DNA of 64,000 nucleotides from Chitinophaga niabensis (GTDB lineage Bacteria > Bacteroidota > Bacteroidia > Chitinophagales > Chitinophagaceae): assembly GCF_900129465.1 (NCBI RefSeq), contig NZ_FSRA01000002.1, forward strand, positions 2,480,001-2,544,000, in the 5' to 3' direction. This document shows, piece by piece, positions 44,147 through 53,323 of the stretch. The position numbers and the translations under genes were made by a program. The notes beneath the pieces are model-generated. The model did no database searches. It was not told the DNA's origin and worked only from the letters and a program-made list of their open reading frames with translations. The stretch's first letter is position 1. The number at the start of each line of letters is the position of its first letter.

Positions 44147-46678
44147 ATGGATCAGAATTTTTCACCGCAAGTAAAGGAGATCATTTCGTTTAGCAGGGAG
44201 GAAGCTTTACGTCTGGGAAATGATTTCATCGGTACGGAACACCTGCTATTGGGCATCATTCGTGAAGGTGAGGGGACGGCTGTTAAAATTCTACAAGCTT
44301 TGAACGTAGATCTTTACGAACTGCGCAAAGAAGTGGAACTGGCTATTAAGGATAAGACCGGTAAGAACATTGCCAATATCAATAGCCTCCCTTTAACCAG
44401 ACAGGCAGAGAAAGTGATCCGTGTGACCGTGCTGGAAGCTAAGGCCCTTAAAAGCCCTACCGTTGAGACAGAACATCTCATGCTTTCCATCCTCAAGAAT
44501 AAAGAAAACGTATGTACTCAAATCCTTCAACAATTTGACGTGGACTACGATACATTTAAAAACGAATTGGGCTTCGTAAAATCTGCAGATCCTAAAGCAG
44601 AGTTCGATGACCCCGGAGAAGAGGAATTTGAAGATGAACGTAAAAGTTATGCCTCTAAAGCGAAGCAAACCAATACCAAGTCTAAAACTCCCGTACTCGA
44701 CAATTTTGGCCGTGATATCACCAAACTCGCCGAAAGTGGCAGCCTGGACCCTATCGTTGGCCGTGAGCAGGAAATTGAACGCGTTTCGCAGATCCTTTCC
44801 CGCCGTAAAAAGAACAATCCCATCCTCATTGGTGAGCCTGGTGTAGGTAAAACAGCTATCGTGGAAGGCCTCGCCCTCCGCATCGTTCAGCGCAAGGTTT
44901 CCCGCGTGTTGTTTGATAAAAGGGTAGTTAGCCTCGACCTCGCTGCCCTGGTGGCCGGTACAAAATACCGTGGCCAGTTTGAAGAAAGGATGAAAGCCAT
45001 CATGAACGAACTCGAAAAGAACCGGGATGTGATCCTGTTCATCGACGAGATCCACACCATTGTTGGTGCAGGTGGCGCTTCCGGTTCCCTGGATGCTTCC
45101 AACATCTTCAAACCAGCCCTCGCACGTGGCGAACTCCAATGCATCGGAGCATCCACACTGGATGAATACCGTATGTACATTGAGAAAGATGGCGCTTTAG
45201 ACCGCCGTTTCCAGAAAGTAATGGTAGATCCTCCATCCGTGGAAGAAACCGTACTGATCCTCAATAACATCAAACAACGCTACGAAGAATATCACAACGT
45301 AAGCTACACAGATGATGCCATCGATGCCTGCGTAAAACTGAGCGACCGTTACATGACGGACCGCCTGCTGCCAGACAAAGCGATAGACGTGTTGGATGAA
45401 GTAGGAGCAAGGGTACACTTAAAGAACATCAATGTTCCGCAAAATATCCTCGACCTGGAAAAACAGATCGAAGACATCAAGCAGGAAAAAAATAAAGTAG
45501 TGAAGAGCCAGCGCTTCGAAGAAGCCGCAGCCCTGCGCGATACCGAAAAGAAACTCGGCGAAGACCTGGAAAAGGCCAAAGCCGTGTGGGAAGAAGAAGT
45601 AAAGCACAAACGCTACCCAATTGATGAAGAAGCCATCGCAGAAGTAGTGAGCATGATGACCGGCATCCCCGTTAAACGGATGGTGCAGGCAGAAAATGAT
45701 AAACTTCGCCGCATGGGTGAAGATCTGAAGAGCGCCGTAGTTGGACAGGAAGAGGCCATCAGCAAAGTGACCAAAGCCATCCAGCGTAACAGGGTAGGTC
45801 TGAAAGATCCTAAGAAACCGATCGGTACTTTCATCTTCCTCGGCCCAACCGGGGTAGGTAAAACTGAACTGGCAAAATCACTCGCCCGCTATATGTTCGA
45901 CTCAGATGATGCACTTATCCGCATAGACATGAGTGAGTACATGGAGAAATTCTCTGTAAGCAGGCTGATTGGAGCGCCTCCGGGTTATGTGGGTTATGAA
46001 GAAGGTGGTCAGCTGACCGAAAAGGTCCGCCGCAAACCTTACTCTGTGATCCTCCTGGATGAGATCGAAAAGGCCCATCCGGATATCTACAACATCCTGC
46101 TGCAAGTGCTGGACGATGGTATCCTCACAGATGGTCTCGGCCGTAAGGTAGACTTTAAGAACACGCTCATCATTATGACTTCCAACATTGGTGTACGCCA
46201 GTTGAAAGATTTCGGTGCAGGCGTTGGTTTTACCACCAGTGCAAGGACAGTGAGCGAGGAAGATAACACCAAAGCCGTAATAGAAAAGGCTTTGAAACGT
46301 ACCTTCTCTCCTGAGTTCCTGAACCGTATTGATGATGTGATCATCTTTAACTCTCTCTCCAAAGAGCATATCTATACCATTATAGATATCACCATGAAAG
46401 GTGTACTGGTACGTTTGCAGAACCTGGGCTTCAGCCTGGAACTCACAGACGAAGCCAAAGGTTTCCTCGCAGAGAAAGGATATGATCAGCAGTTCGGAGC
46501 ACGCCCACTCCACCGCGCTATCCAGAAATACCTGGAAGATCCGTTAGCAGAAGAGATCCTGAATATGAACATTCATAACGGGGATATCCTCATCGCGGAC
46601 CTCGATAAAGAAAATCAGAAACTGGTGTTCTCTTTAAAGAATCCTTCCAAGAGTAAATCTGAGAAATCAGAAGCATAA
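44147..46678 (+). CDS. clpC: ClpC-type AAA+ unfoldase of the Clp protease
   Basis: The 843-residue protein is a full-length HSP100 of the ClpC class. It has a double Clp-N repeat (about 1-145), AAA1 with Walker A GEPGVGKT near residue 229, a middle region with a UVR-like helix pair ([16 protein letters not shown]), and AAA2 with Walker A GPTGVGKT near residue 566. The sensor and D2-small domain with RIDDVIIF complete it. The VGF tripeptide in [12 protein letters not shown] is the loop that docks on ClpP, so it feeds a peptidase. No McsB or CtsR gene is present, as is usual outside Bacillota. An AT-rich leader of 252 bp holds its promoter region. Confidence 0.95.
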   Translation: MDQNFSPQVKEIISFSREEALRLGNDFIGTEHLLLGIIREGEGTAVKILQALNVDLYELRKEVELAIKDKTGKNIANINSLPLTRQAEKVIRVTVLEAKALKSPTVETEHLMLSILKNKENVCTQILQQFDVDYDTFKNELGFVKSADPKAEFDDPGEEEFEDERKSYASKAKQTNTKSKTPVLDNFGRDITKLAESGSLDPIVGREQEIERVSQILSRRKKNNPILIGEPGVGKTAIVEGLALRIVQRKVSRVLFDKRVVSLDLAALVAGTKYRGQFEERMKAIMNELEKNRDVILFIDEIHTIVGAGGASGSLDASNIFKPALARGELQCIGASTLDEYRMYIEKDGALDRRFQKVMVDPPSVEETVLILNNIKQRYEEYHNVSYTDDAIDACVKLSDRYMTDRLLPDKAIDVLDEVGARVHLKNINVPQNILDLEKQIEDIKQEKNKVVKSQRFEEAAALRDTEKKLGEDLEKAKAVWEEEVKHKRYPIDEEAIAEVVSMMTGIPVKRMVQAENDKLRRMGEDLKSAVVGQEEAISKVTKAIQRNRVGLKDPKKPIGTFIFLGPTGVGKTELAKSLARYMFDSDDALIRIDMSEYMEKFSVSRLIGAPPGYVGYEEGGQLTEKVRRKPYSVILLDEIEKAHPDIYNILLQVLDDGILTDGLGRKVDFKNTLIIMTSNIGVRQLKDFGAGVGFTTSARTVSEEDNTKAVIEKALKRTFSPEFLNRIDDVIIFNSLSKEHIYTIIDITMKGVLVRLQNLGFSLELTDEAKGFLAEKGYDQQFGARPLHRAIQKYLEDPLAEEILNMNIHNGDILIADLDKENQKLVFSLKNPSKSKSEKSEA

Positions 46679-46704
46679 TTTATAAAGGACATTCTATATA
46701 ATAC

Positions 46705-46737
46705 AGGTTGCCGGATACCCTCCGGCAACCTTTTTTT
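46705..46737 (+). terminator. Terminator of clpC
   Basis: An 11-bp perfect stem AGGTTGCCGGA/TCCGGCAACCT with loop TACCC is followed by seven T, 26 bp after the stop codon. The 300 bp that follow, up to 47041, are AT-rich and contain no gene that I can see. Confidence 0.9.
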
Positions 46738-47041
46738 ATACCCCCTAAACCCACCTAACTAACACTTTTTGTTTTTCCTTAATGTTTACTTTTATCTTTT
46801 CACCTCGCTGATCTTCAATAAAATAGCAGCTTCTTAGCCCCCGTAACCCCGACTATTGTATTAAATAAATAAAAAACATTATAAATATTACGTATTAATC
46901 AAAATATATATGTAATATTGTGAGAGCGTTGTAGCCCTGGTACGAGAGAGGGGAAGAACAAAAACTAGTATTCGTCATAAAAATCAATTAAACACATAAA
47001 CCTTTTATTTTAACAACTCATATTTTTCAACCTATTATCCT

Positions 47042-48799
47042 ATGAGAAAGTCGTTACGTATTGCCAGTATGGTACTGGCTGCGCTGTTGTTCTTTAGTTA
47101 CGACAGCCTAAAAGCTCAGGTCAAGATCGGGGGTAATCCTGCCGACATTGATCCTAACGCTATCCTGGAATTGGAAAGCACCAAGAAAGGATTTCTTTTG
47201 CCCCGCGTAAGTGATATGTCCCTTATTTCCGCTTCAACAAAAGAAGGTTACCTGGTATATTTTACTGGCTCAGGTCCCGCCAATCCAGCTGGTTTGTTTG
47301 TGAAACAAGGTGCTGTGATGGTAAGGGTTTCTACTGAAACCTCCACCGGAATGCCCTGGAAATTAGATGGTAACACTGGTGTTGCCGGTAGTTTTTTGGG
47401 TAATATCAATTCGCACCCTTTAGAATTCAGAACAAATAACATCCCTCGTATCACCATCGCAGCAGATGGTAAGTTGAACTTTTCCGCTGTTGATGTTTCC
47501 CTGCCTGCAGAAGGTATTAATGATGTGTTGGTGATCGCGGCTGATGGTACTGTTAAAAAGAAGCCGCTCGTTAACGGGGTAACTAAACTAAACAGCCTGG
47601 ATGGAGAATTGGATATTGAGCTGACAGGTAATAATGCAATTACCCAGCCTACAATTACCACTACGCCGGGTGGTGCTGGTGTTCCTGGCATTGTTGAATT
47701 AGCGTATCCTATACAGGAAGGTCAGGGTGCAAGTTATGGTTTCATGACCGAAACTGACTACCTGAAACTGAAAGATATGAGTGATGTTGACGGTTTTAAA
47801 GTAATTGCCGTAACAGCTACGGCGGTACCGGAAGGTGCTACATTCACTAAGAACGGCAACAAATGGGAACTGTCTTTAGCAGCTGCTACAGCAACCAGTC
47901 CCGGTATTGTTACCACTGGTGCGCAGGGATTTGCAGGTGATAAAACATTCACCAACCAGGTGACCACATTTGATGGTAGTGTGAAAATTGCAAAGACTGA
48001 TCCGGCATCTGGTGCTCCTACATTATTTGTAGAAGGTGCTGCAACCCTTAAAGGTACTACTGCGCAAACACTGGTGAACGCTAACAACTATAATATTTTA
48101 TTGCAGGATCCAAATGCTGCCGGCGATGCCAGATATGAAGTGAAGAACGTATCCCTTCCAGCCTGGAAACTGAGTGCTACCGGTATCGGTCAGATCTCTG
48201 CACCTGCAGGTTCTGCTACTCCTTCTGTAGGTTCTGCAACTGGTAACCTGGATCTCGAAGTAGTAACAACAGGTACAGATTTCGCTATCACATCTGCTGC
48301 TGATAAGATCACTTTTGCTGTACCGAATGCAACTGGCGGAGCCACTCCCGCCCGTGGTTTGGTGAGCACTGGTAGTCAATCATTCGCCGGTGATAAATCA
48401 TTCGACGGCAAAGTGCATGTAGGCCCTGCTTTTGGAACTCCGCAAGTATCTCCGTCCAACATGATCGTAAACGGTTCTGTTGGTGTTAAATTCCGCAATG
48501 TTCCTGCAGGCAGTACAATCGGAGCTGATGATTATATCGTTCTCACTGCTGCAGCAACTGCAACATCTGACCTTACGCTTCCTAATGCAACAGAATGCTC
48601 AGGAAGGGTTTATGTGATCAAAAGAATACCTGGTGCCACCCCGGCTACAGAGGAAGATAATAACCTTATTGTGAGAGCAGCAGCCGGCCAGAACATTAAT
48701 GGTCTCGCTACTACTTCTATCACTGTTGTACACACTTCCATTACTTTAATGTCTGACGGTGCTAACTGGCAACTGCTCAGCAGAGGAACTGGCTTTTAA
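47042..48799 (+). CDS. Secreted fibre-like protein, 585 aa, shared 'LELESTKKGFLLPRV' module
   Basis: The protein has a signal peptide (about 1-25, ending SLKAQ) and then VKIGGNPADIDPNAILELES followed by TKKGFLLPRV. This opening module recurs in the next protein and is common in Bacteroidota exported proteins with tail-fibre or adhesin character. The remainder is long, Gly/Ala/Thr-rich and low in charge, with repeated ATATSPGIVTTGAQGFAGDK and ATGGATPARGLVSTGSQSFA-type units, each ending in Gly-Asp-Lys-(Thr/Ser)-Phe. It looks like a beta-structured stalk. It has no T9SS tail of its own. It is the first of a three-gene run (47042-51968), so I infer a surface appendage, with function unknown. Confidence 0.65.
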   Translation: MRKSLRIASMVLAALLFFSYDSLKAQVKIGGNPADIDPNAILELESTKKGFLLPRVSDMSLISASTKEGYLVYFTGSGPANPAGLFVKQGAVMVRVSTETSTGMPWKLDGNTGVAGSFLGNINSHPLEFRTNNIPRITIAADGKLNFSAVDVSLPAEGINDVLVIAADGTVKKKPLVNGVTKLNSLDGELDIELTGNNAITQPTITTTPGGAGVPGIVELAYPIQEGQGASYGFMTETDYLKLKDMSDVDGFKVIAVTATAVPEGATFTKNGNKWELSLAAATATSPGIVTTGAQGFAGDKTFTNQVTTFDGSVKIAKTDPASGAPTLFVEGAATLKGTTAQTLVNANNYNILLQDPNAAGDARYEVKNVSLPAWKLSATGIGQISAPAGSATPSVGSATGNLDLEVVTTGTDFAITSAADKITFAVPNATGGATPARGLVSTGSQSFAGDKSFDGKVHVGPAFGTPQVSPSNMIVNGSVGVKFRNVPAGSTIGADDYIVLTAAATATSDLTLPNATECSGRVYVIKRIPGATPATEEDNNLIVRAAAGQNINGLATTSITVVHTSITLMSDGANWQLLSRGTGF

Positions 48800-48892
48800 A
48801 CCTGATTTACCGGAACGGTTATTATTCGTATAACCGTTCCGGTAAAATCTTAATCAAAGCATATGATGTTTCTGTACACCAAAAAAATTGAC

Positions 48893-50350
48893 ATGAATTG
48901 GCCGAGAGGATATAAAACGTTATTAATACTACTGCTCTCAGGATTCGCAGCTATTCCTTCCCAGGCACAAATACAAGTAGGCGGGCAATCTAACAGGCTG
49001 GATGCCGCTTTAGAAATAAGTACCCAGAAAAAGGGTTTGCTGTTACCACGTGTTACAAGCACTGCACTCACCTCCAATCCACTGGATAGCGCCGCTGCCG
49101 GTATGATGGTCTTTAACATCACCGATCAAACACTGTACGTTAAAAGAGCCAATGGATATACACCCTGGTCAAAAGTACCAGACCTCACTACTTATGCATT
49201 AAGCACTTTGTCTGACGTTAATTTCGCTGTATTACCATCCACTGATCAATTGCTCCGTTACAACGGAACGAAATGGAGCAACTGGACCCCTGACTATATT
49301 AAAACAATCTCCGGAGATGTTACTGCTGGTGCAGTAGACGCCGCCGGAAATGTTGTAACCACTTTATCAAACTTTGGTACAGCCAATACTTACTTCAAAG
49401 TAACAACAGACGCAAAAGGCCGTGTACAATCCGGTGCAACAGCACTCATTGCTGCAGATATTCCCAACCTCGCTGCTTCTTATATTCAGAATCAGAACGC
49501 AGCATTACAAACCGGTGATTTCCGCATCAGTGGTAACGGTAATATGGCAAGCCTCTCTGTAACAGGTTTAACTGCACAGGGTGGATTATTGTTCACTAAT
49601 ACCGGCGCTGTTACACAGAAAGCAGGCCAGCTGATCTGGGACAATACCAATAACAGGTTAGGCATCGGTAATGCTGCTCCTGCTGAAGCTTTACATGTTA
49701 CAGGAAATATCAGGGCAACTGGTTTAAATAAAACAGGCGGCATTGTATTTACTTCAGGTACTACCGGACTACTGGAACAGGATGATGCGCAATTATTCTG
49801 GGATGCCCCCAATAACAGGTTAGGCATCGGTAACGCCGCTCCCAGCACTGCCTTACACGTTACAGGAGGTATGAGGGTAACCGGTTTAAATACAGCCGGA
49901 GGTGTATTGTTCGCGAACGGTACAACAGGCGACGTAGCGCAAAAAGCCAATCAGCTGATCTGGGATAATACGAATGACAGGTTGGGGATCGGCGTAGCTG
50001 CACCTACTGCCAAACTAGATGTGGAGGGAACTTTTAAACTGGGTACGGATGGTACTGCGTTAACCAGCATGACTAAAGCACAGGCTACTTACACGGGCGG
50101 TACTCAGAACTTTGGCCAATATACCGGAGCGAACATTACCTTAACGTTACCTGCAGGAGTTGTTATGAAAGCAGACGATAATGTAATTGTGAATCCAACC
50201 GTAAACTTAACAACAGGGATCGTAATAGCATGGGCCAGGGTAAGTAATGCCGCTACCAGGCAGATAACGGTTGCGATTTGGAATGCTGACAACGGAACAA
50301 GGGCGTTCAATAATAACACGGTCTTTAATATTACCCTCATCTCATTGTGA
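48893..50350 (+). CDS. Secreted fibre-like protein with three tandem 'RLGIG' repeats
   Basis: From the ATG at 48893 it begins MNWPRGYKTLLILLLSGFAA and continues to a signal cleavage after SQAQ; an ATG at 48863 adds 10 residues. The module QVGGQSNRLDAALEISTQKK with GLLLPRV matches the preceding gene. In the second half three units occur in tandem, each with (N/D)RLGIG, AAP, a short spacer, ALHVTG or LDVEG and then a Gly-rich stretch. This arrangement resembles tail-fibre stalks that end in an S74-type chaperone, but no S74 domain follows here; the end is a beta-sandwich-like block (QITVAIWNADNGTRAFN). The next gene starts 13 bp beyond the stop, so they share a transcript. Confidence 0.65.
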   Translation: MNWPRGYKTLLILLLSGFAAIPSQAQIQVGGQSNRLDAALEISTQKKGLLLPRVTSTALTSNPLDSAAAGMMVFNITDQTLYVKRANGYTPWSKVPDLTTYALSTLSDVNFAVLPSTDQLLRYNGTKWSNWTPDYIKTISGDVTAGAVDAAGNVVTTLSNFGTANTYFKVTTDAKGRVQSGATALIAADIPNLAASYIQNQNAALQTGDFRISGNGNMASLSVTGLTAQGGLLFTNTGAVTQKAGQLIWDNTNNRLGIGNAAPAEALHVTGNIRATGLNKTGGIVFTSGTTGLLEQDDAQLFWDAPNNRLGIGNAAPSTALHVTGGMRVTGLNTAGGVLFANGTTGDVAQKANQLIWDNTNDRLGIGVAAPTAKLDVEGTFKLGTDGTALTSMTKAQATYTGGTQNFGQYTGANITLTLPAGVVMKADDNVIVNPTVNLTTGIVIAWARVSNAATRQITVAIWNADNGTRAFNNNTVFNITLISL

Positions 50351-50363
50351 TAACCAAAAACAA

Positions 50364-51968
50364 ATGCGTTACATATCACTTACCATATTTGCACTTCTCA
50401 GCCTTGTACTGCCCCTCGCAGCACAACAACAAGGCCTGTACATTGCTCCCGATGCAAGGATCCAGGTGGGAACGGGAGAGGTATTCAGTATATATGGAAA
50501 TGTTACGAACGAAGGCGCTTTTGGAACCAATCTTAATTCTATCATTAATTTCTTCGGTAAAACATGGAATAACGGTAACGGCGCTACGCTCCCTGATGAA
50601 TCCGCCAGTGGCGTTGATGGAAAAGGAGGCCTGTTCCGTTTCTCCGGTAACAATCCCATGTATGGTAACCTTGGCGCACAACAATTATTGGGAGGATATA
50701 GTGTAGTAGGCCGCACAGGCGCTACTTTTCCAAACTTTGATGTAAACAACCGCCTGGGAATTCTGCTCTCAGACCTGAGTGATGTGAAAGTTCGTAACAA
50801 TCTTAATTTTTCTACCGGTCATCTTTTCCTGAACGGATGGAACCTTGTGGTAGGCGATGCCAAACCCGGCACCATCACAGGTTATAGCGAAAACTCCTTT
50901 ATCGTAACCGGCTCTACTGTGGCCGGTGGTTTCCTTTACCGCGAAAGTATGGATGGCTCTTCCGGTAAAATAGTATTCCCAATCGGTACCTCTGTAGATA
51001 CCTATGCTCCCGCAGAAATTGAATACGCCGGCGTAGCAGACGATTTCAGGGCCAGGGTATTTGACAGTGTATATCAGTTTGCGATCTCAGGAAATGTGAA
51101 TAAACTGGACTTCACCAATAAAACCTGGAACGTGGCACGTGTAAGAAATGATCATGCAGAATCAAAGGTCACTTTGCAGCACATGGACGCAGAAGAAGGA
51201 AAGGATTATATGACCTTCCGCTCTGCCAGTTATATATCCCGCTATGTGAACAATGCCTGGGATTACCTGGAACAACTGGAAACTTTCCCTGTTGCCGGTA
51301 ATATCACTACTACGAATACACTGAGGAATGCCACCATGCACGTCCGCACATTTAAGGACGGCCTGAATAATAACGAATATTTTACCAAGGCCTCCATGAT
51401 CTATGGGCCGTATGCACCTGCTGCTTTTATTTATTTCAATGCTTACCGTATGTCAGAAAACTTCGCACAACTGGAGTGGTCTGTGATACGGGAGCTCAAT
51501 AACGACCGCTACGAAATAGAAAGACGTTTTGATAGGGATACCGGTTTCACAAAAGCCGGAGAGGTACGCTCCAAAGCACCAAACGGGAATACCACTTCCC
51601 GCCTCGATTATGTACACGCCGATCCTAATAACTACGATGGATGGACGTATTACCGTATCAAAGCGGTCTCTAAAAATGAACGGGTAAGTTATTCCCAGAT
51701 CAAAGCCGTACCACCATTCCTGCACATCGATGTATGGCCAAATCCCAATATGGGCCAGTTCCAGGTACAGATCCGCGGAGAGCATACGGATATGATCATG
51801 CAGATAGTGAACAGCCTGGGCCAGGTTGTGAACCAGTACGCTGTAAAAGGCGAAGCTACCGTTCGCGTCAACAATCTTTCCAAGGGCACTTATATCCTGG
51901 CATTCTACGATCAGAAATCAAACCGCCTCATGCGTACGCATAAAGTGATTGTGATCGATCGCAGATAG
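50364..51968 (+). CDS. Secreted protein with type IX secretion sorting domain, third gene of the fibre-like run
   Basis: I chose the ATG at 50364: it gives the signal peptide MRYISLTIFALLSLVLPLAA (ending AAQQ); a longer reading from 50271 would overlap the preceding coding region. The mature 500-residue protein is beta-rich (YIAPDARIQVGTGEVFSIYG, then RNNLNFSTGHLFLNGWNLVV). It ends with a type IX sorting domain IDVWPNPNMGQFQVQIRGEH with the final GTYILAFYDQKSNRLMRTHK. The N-terminal half resembles proteins that build a scaffold for attached fibres, an inference from neighbourhood only. Together with the two preceding genes it probably forms a surface structure. Confidence 0.7.
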   Translation: MRYISLTIFALLSLVLPLAAQQQGLYIAPDARIQVGTGEVFSIYGNVTNEGAFGTNLNSIINFFGKTWNNGNGATLPDESASGVDGKGGLFRFSGNNPMYGNLGAQQLLGGYSVVGRTGATFPNFDVNNRLGILLSDLSDVKVRNNLNFSTGHLFLNGWNLVVGDAKPGTITGYSENSFIVTGSTVAGGFLYRESMDGSSGKIVFPIGTSVDTYAPAEIEYAGVADDFRARVFDSVYQFAISGNVNKLDFTNKTWNVARVRNDHAESKVTLQHMDAEEGKDYMTFRSASYISRYVNNAWDYLEQLETFPVAGNITTTNTLRNATMHVRTFKDGLNNNEYFTKASMIYGPYAPAAFIYFNAYRMSENFAQLEWSVIRELNNDRYEIERRFDRDTGFTKAGEVRSKAPNGNTTSRLDYVHADPNNYDGWTYYRIKAVSKNERVSYSQIKAVPPFLHIDVWPNPNMGQFQVQIRGEHTDMIMQIVNSLGQVVNQYAVKGEATVRVNNLSKGTYILAFYDQKSNRLMRTHKVIVIDRR

Positions 51969-52035
51969 AAAACTCTTTGATTTTTCCCGGAATTACGGCA
52001 TTTTTGCAGTGGCAATTGTTGCATCCAGCACCTAC

Positions 52036-52746
52036 ATGCACATCAAAAATCCGGGCGTGAAAAAGATTATCATTACAATAGACGGTTATTCTTCCTGTGG
52101 GAAGAGCACACTGGCCAGGCAATTGGCTGCACAGCTGAATTACCTGTACATAGACAGTGGTGCCATGTACCGTGCTATCACGCTTTATTTCATTCAGCAC
52201 AGGGTGGAATGGAACGACCATGTGCAGGTGAAAACTGCACTCGATAGCATTCACCTGGAATTTGTACACAACCAGATCTCCGGTTATAGTGATATGTTCC
52301 TCAATGATGAAAACGTAGAGCAATTGATCCGTGAAATGCTGGTGGCAGAGAAAGTAAGCGAGGTAGCCGCTATCCGTGCTGTACGTGAGTTTGCAGTAGC
52401 ACAGCAGCAAAAGATGGGCGCCCAGAAAGGTATTGTGATGGATGGCCGGGATATCGGTACCGTAGTTTTTCCACATGCGGAACTGAAGATCTTTATGACC
52501 GCAGACCCTGCTATCAGGGTAGAACGCAGGTTCAAAGAATTGTACGCCAAAAACCCGAATATCACCCTCCACGAAGTAAAAGAAAACCTGGAACTCCGTG
52601 ATTATATAGATGCCAACAGGGAAGTAAGCCCCCTCCGCAGGGCAGAAGATGCTATCATCCTGGATAACAGTCAGTTAAACATGCAGGAACAGCTCGATCT
52701 GGTTATGCAATGGGTAGAAGACGCTATCATGGCACATTCTTCTTGA
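52036..52746 (+). CDS. cmk: Cytidylate kinase
   Basis: I chose the ATG at 52036; a GTG at 52009 is in frame but lies at the expected transcription start after a TTTG...CATTTTTG promoter. The 236-residue protein has the P-loop IDGYSSCGKSTLARQLA with Ser-Ser-Cys in place of the common Pro-Ala/Gly-Ser, the CMP-binding YIDSGAMYRAIT, GRDIGTVVFPHAELKIFMTA and NREVSPLRRAEDAI. It phosphorylates CMP and dCMP. In many bacteria cmk is near rpsA; here rpsA lies 10 kb further on the same strand. A strong promoter for a separate RNA starts immediately after the stop. Confidence 0.93.
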   Translation: MHIKNPGVKKIIITIDGYSSCGKSTLARQLAAQLNYLYIDSGAMYRAITLYFIQHRVEWNDHVQVKTALDSIHLEFVHNQISGYSDMFLNDENVEQLIREMLVAEKVSEVAAIRAVREFAVAQQQKMGAQKGIVMDGRDIGTVVFPHAELKIFMTADPAIRVERRFKELYAKNPNITLHEVKENLELRDYIDANREVSPLRRAEDAIILDNSQLNMQEQLDLVMQWVEDAIMAHSS

Positions 52747-52753
52747 AATTTTT

Positions 52754-52783
52754 TTGTATATCAAAAAAACGTTATTACCTTTG
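52754..52783 (+). promoter_or_regulatory. Perfect-consensus promoter immediately after cmk
   Basis: TTTTTTTG (TTG at 52754-52756), a 19-bp spacer and TACCTTTG (52776-52783) fit TTTG-N19-TAnnTTTG without a mismatch. It lies 8 bp after the cmk stop and no coding region follows for 540 bp, so its product should be RNA. Confidence 0.8.
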
Positions 52784-52787
52784 GTTC

Positions 52788-53261
52788 TATAGGGATACTA
52801 TCCCTGTGTATTAATTTTATATACCTCATCCTCTCGAAATTCCTGCATTTTTAATGGTCTTGGCCCTGATTCCGTAAACTTACGGACGTGATCGATATTA
52901 TGCCATGATACTTTGGATCGGATAGACACATACCTTGAAAAGAACCTGAACTTTGTTGCAAATCATTGAATGATAAAGGCTACCGGATGGCGCTTAGCGG
53001 ATCCAGTAACTTTTTTATCGCTGCAAAGTGGTTCTAAGTGATTGTCCAAAGGCTTTTTAAACGGCTATATCCAGGCAAAAGACCATGCTATTAACCGATT
53101 ATAAAAAGAACTGTAAAAATAAATCAAACACGCCGGGCTTATGGCGAAGCGTGTCTTAAACGCAATGTGGAATGCGGTCGCTAGACGGCCCTGTTTCATA
53201 TTTTCAGTAGGTGTATTCGGTTAATAGGAAAGGGGCGAATTCTTTCGCCCCTTCACTTTTT
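52788..53261 (+). ncRNA. Probable structured non-coding RNA, about 475 nt, unknown family
   Basis: Between the promoter above and a strong terminator (AGGGGCGA/TCGCCCCT at 53231-53252, then TCACTTTTT) there is no credible gene on either strand. Stems I can read are: AGGGAT/ATCCCT (52791-52805) at the very 5' end; TCCGTA/TACGGA (52871-52886); and a closed domain where AGAACC (52941-52946) pairs with GGTTCT (53030-53035) and CTTTG (52951-52955) pairs with CAAAG (53024-53028). Inside that domain are hairpins at 52962-52974 and 52981-53008 (TAC-GGAT-CGC/GCG-ATCC-GTA). A further stem ACACGC/GCGTGT is at 53128-53154. The tmRNA ends and RNase P signature GAGGAAAGTCC are absent. Confidence 0.65.
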
Positions 53262-53323
53262 CATACATGCCTGAAGTACAATCGTTTATTTTTTTTAACT
53301 TGTGGATACTCTTTCCTTTCACC

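Noticed and set aside
53060-53225. Small ORF (27 codons, MAKRVLNAMWNAVARRPC...) inside the structured RNA
   Set aside because: Its start lies in the loop of a stem at 53128-53154, no ribosome-binding context is visible, and the surrounding pairing explains the sequence better.
52788-53261. tmRNA, RNase P RNA or 6S RNA as identity of the structured RNA
   Set aside because: There is no ALAA-type tag frame or paired tRNA-like ends, no GAGGAAAGTCC/ACAGAA signature, and the length is well above 6S RNA. The family remains open.
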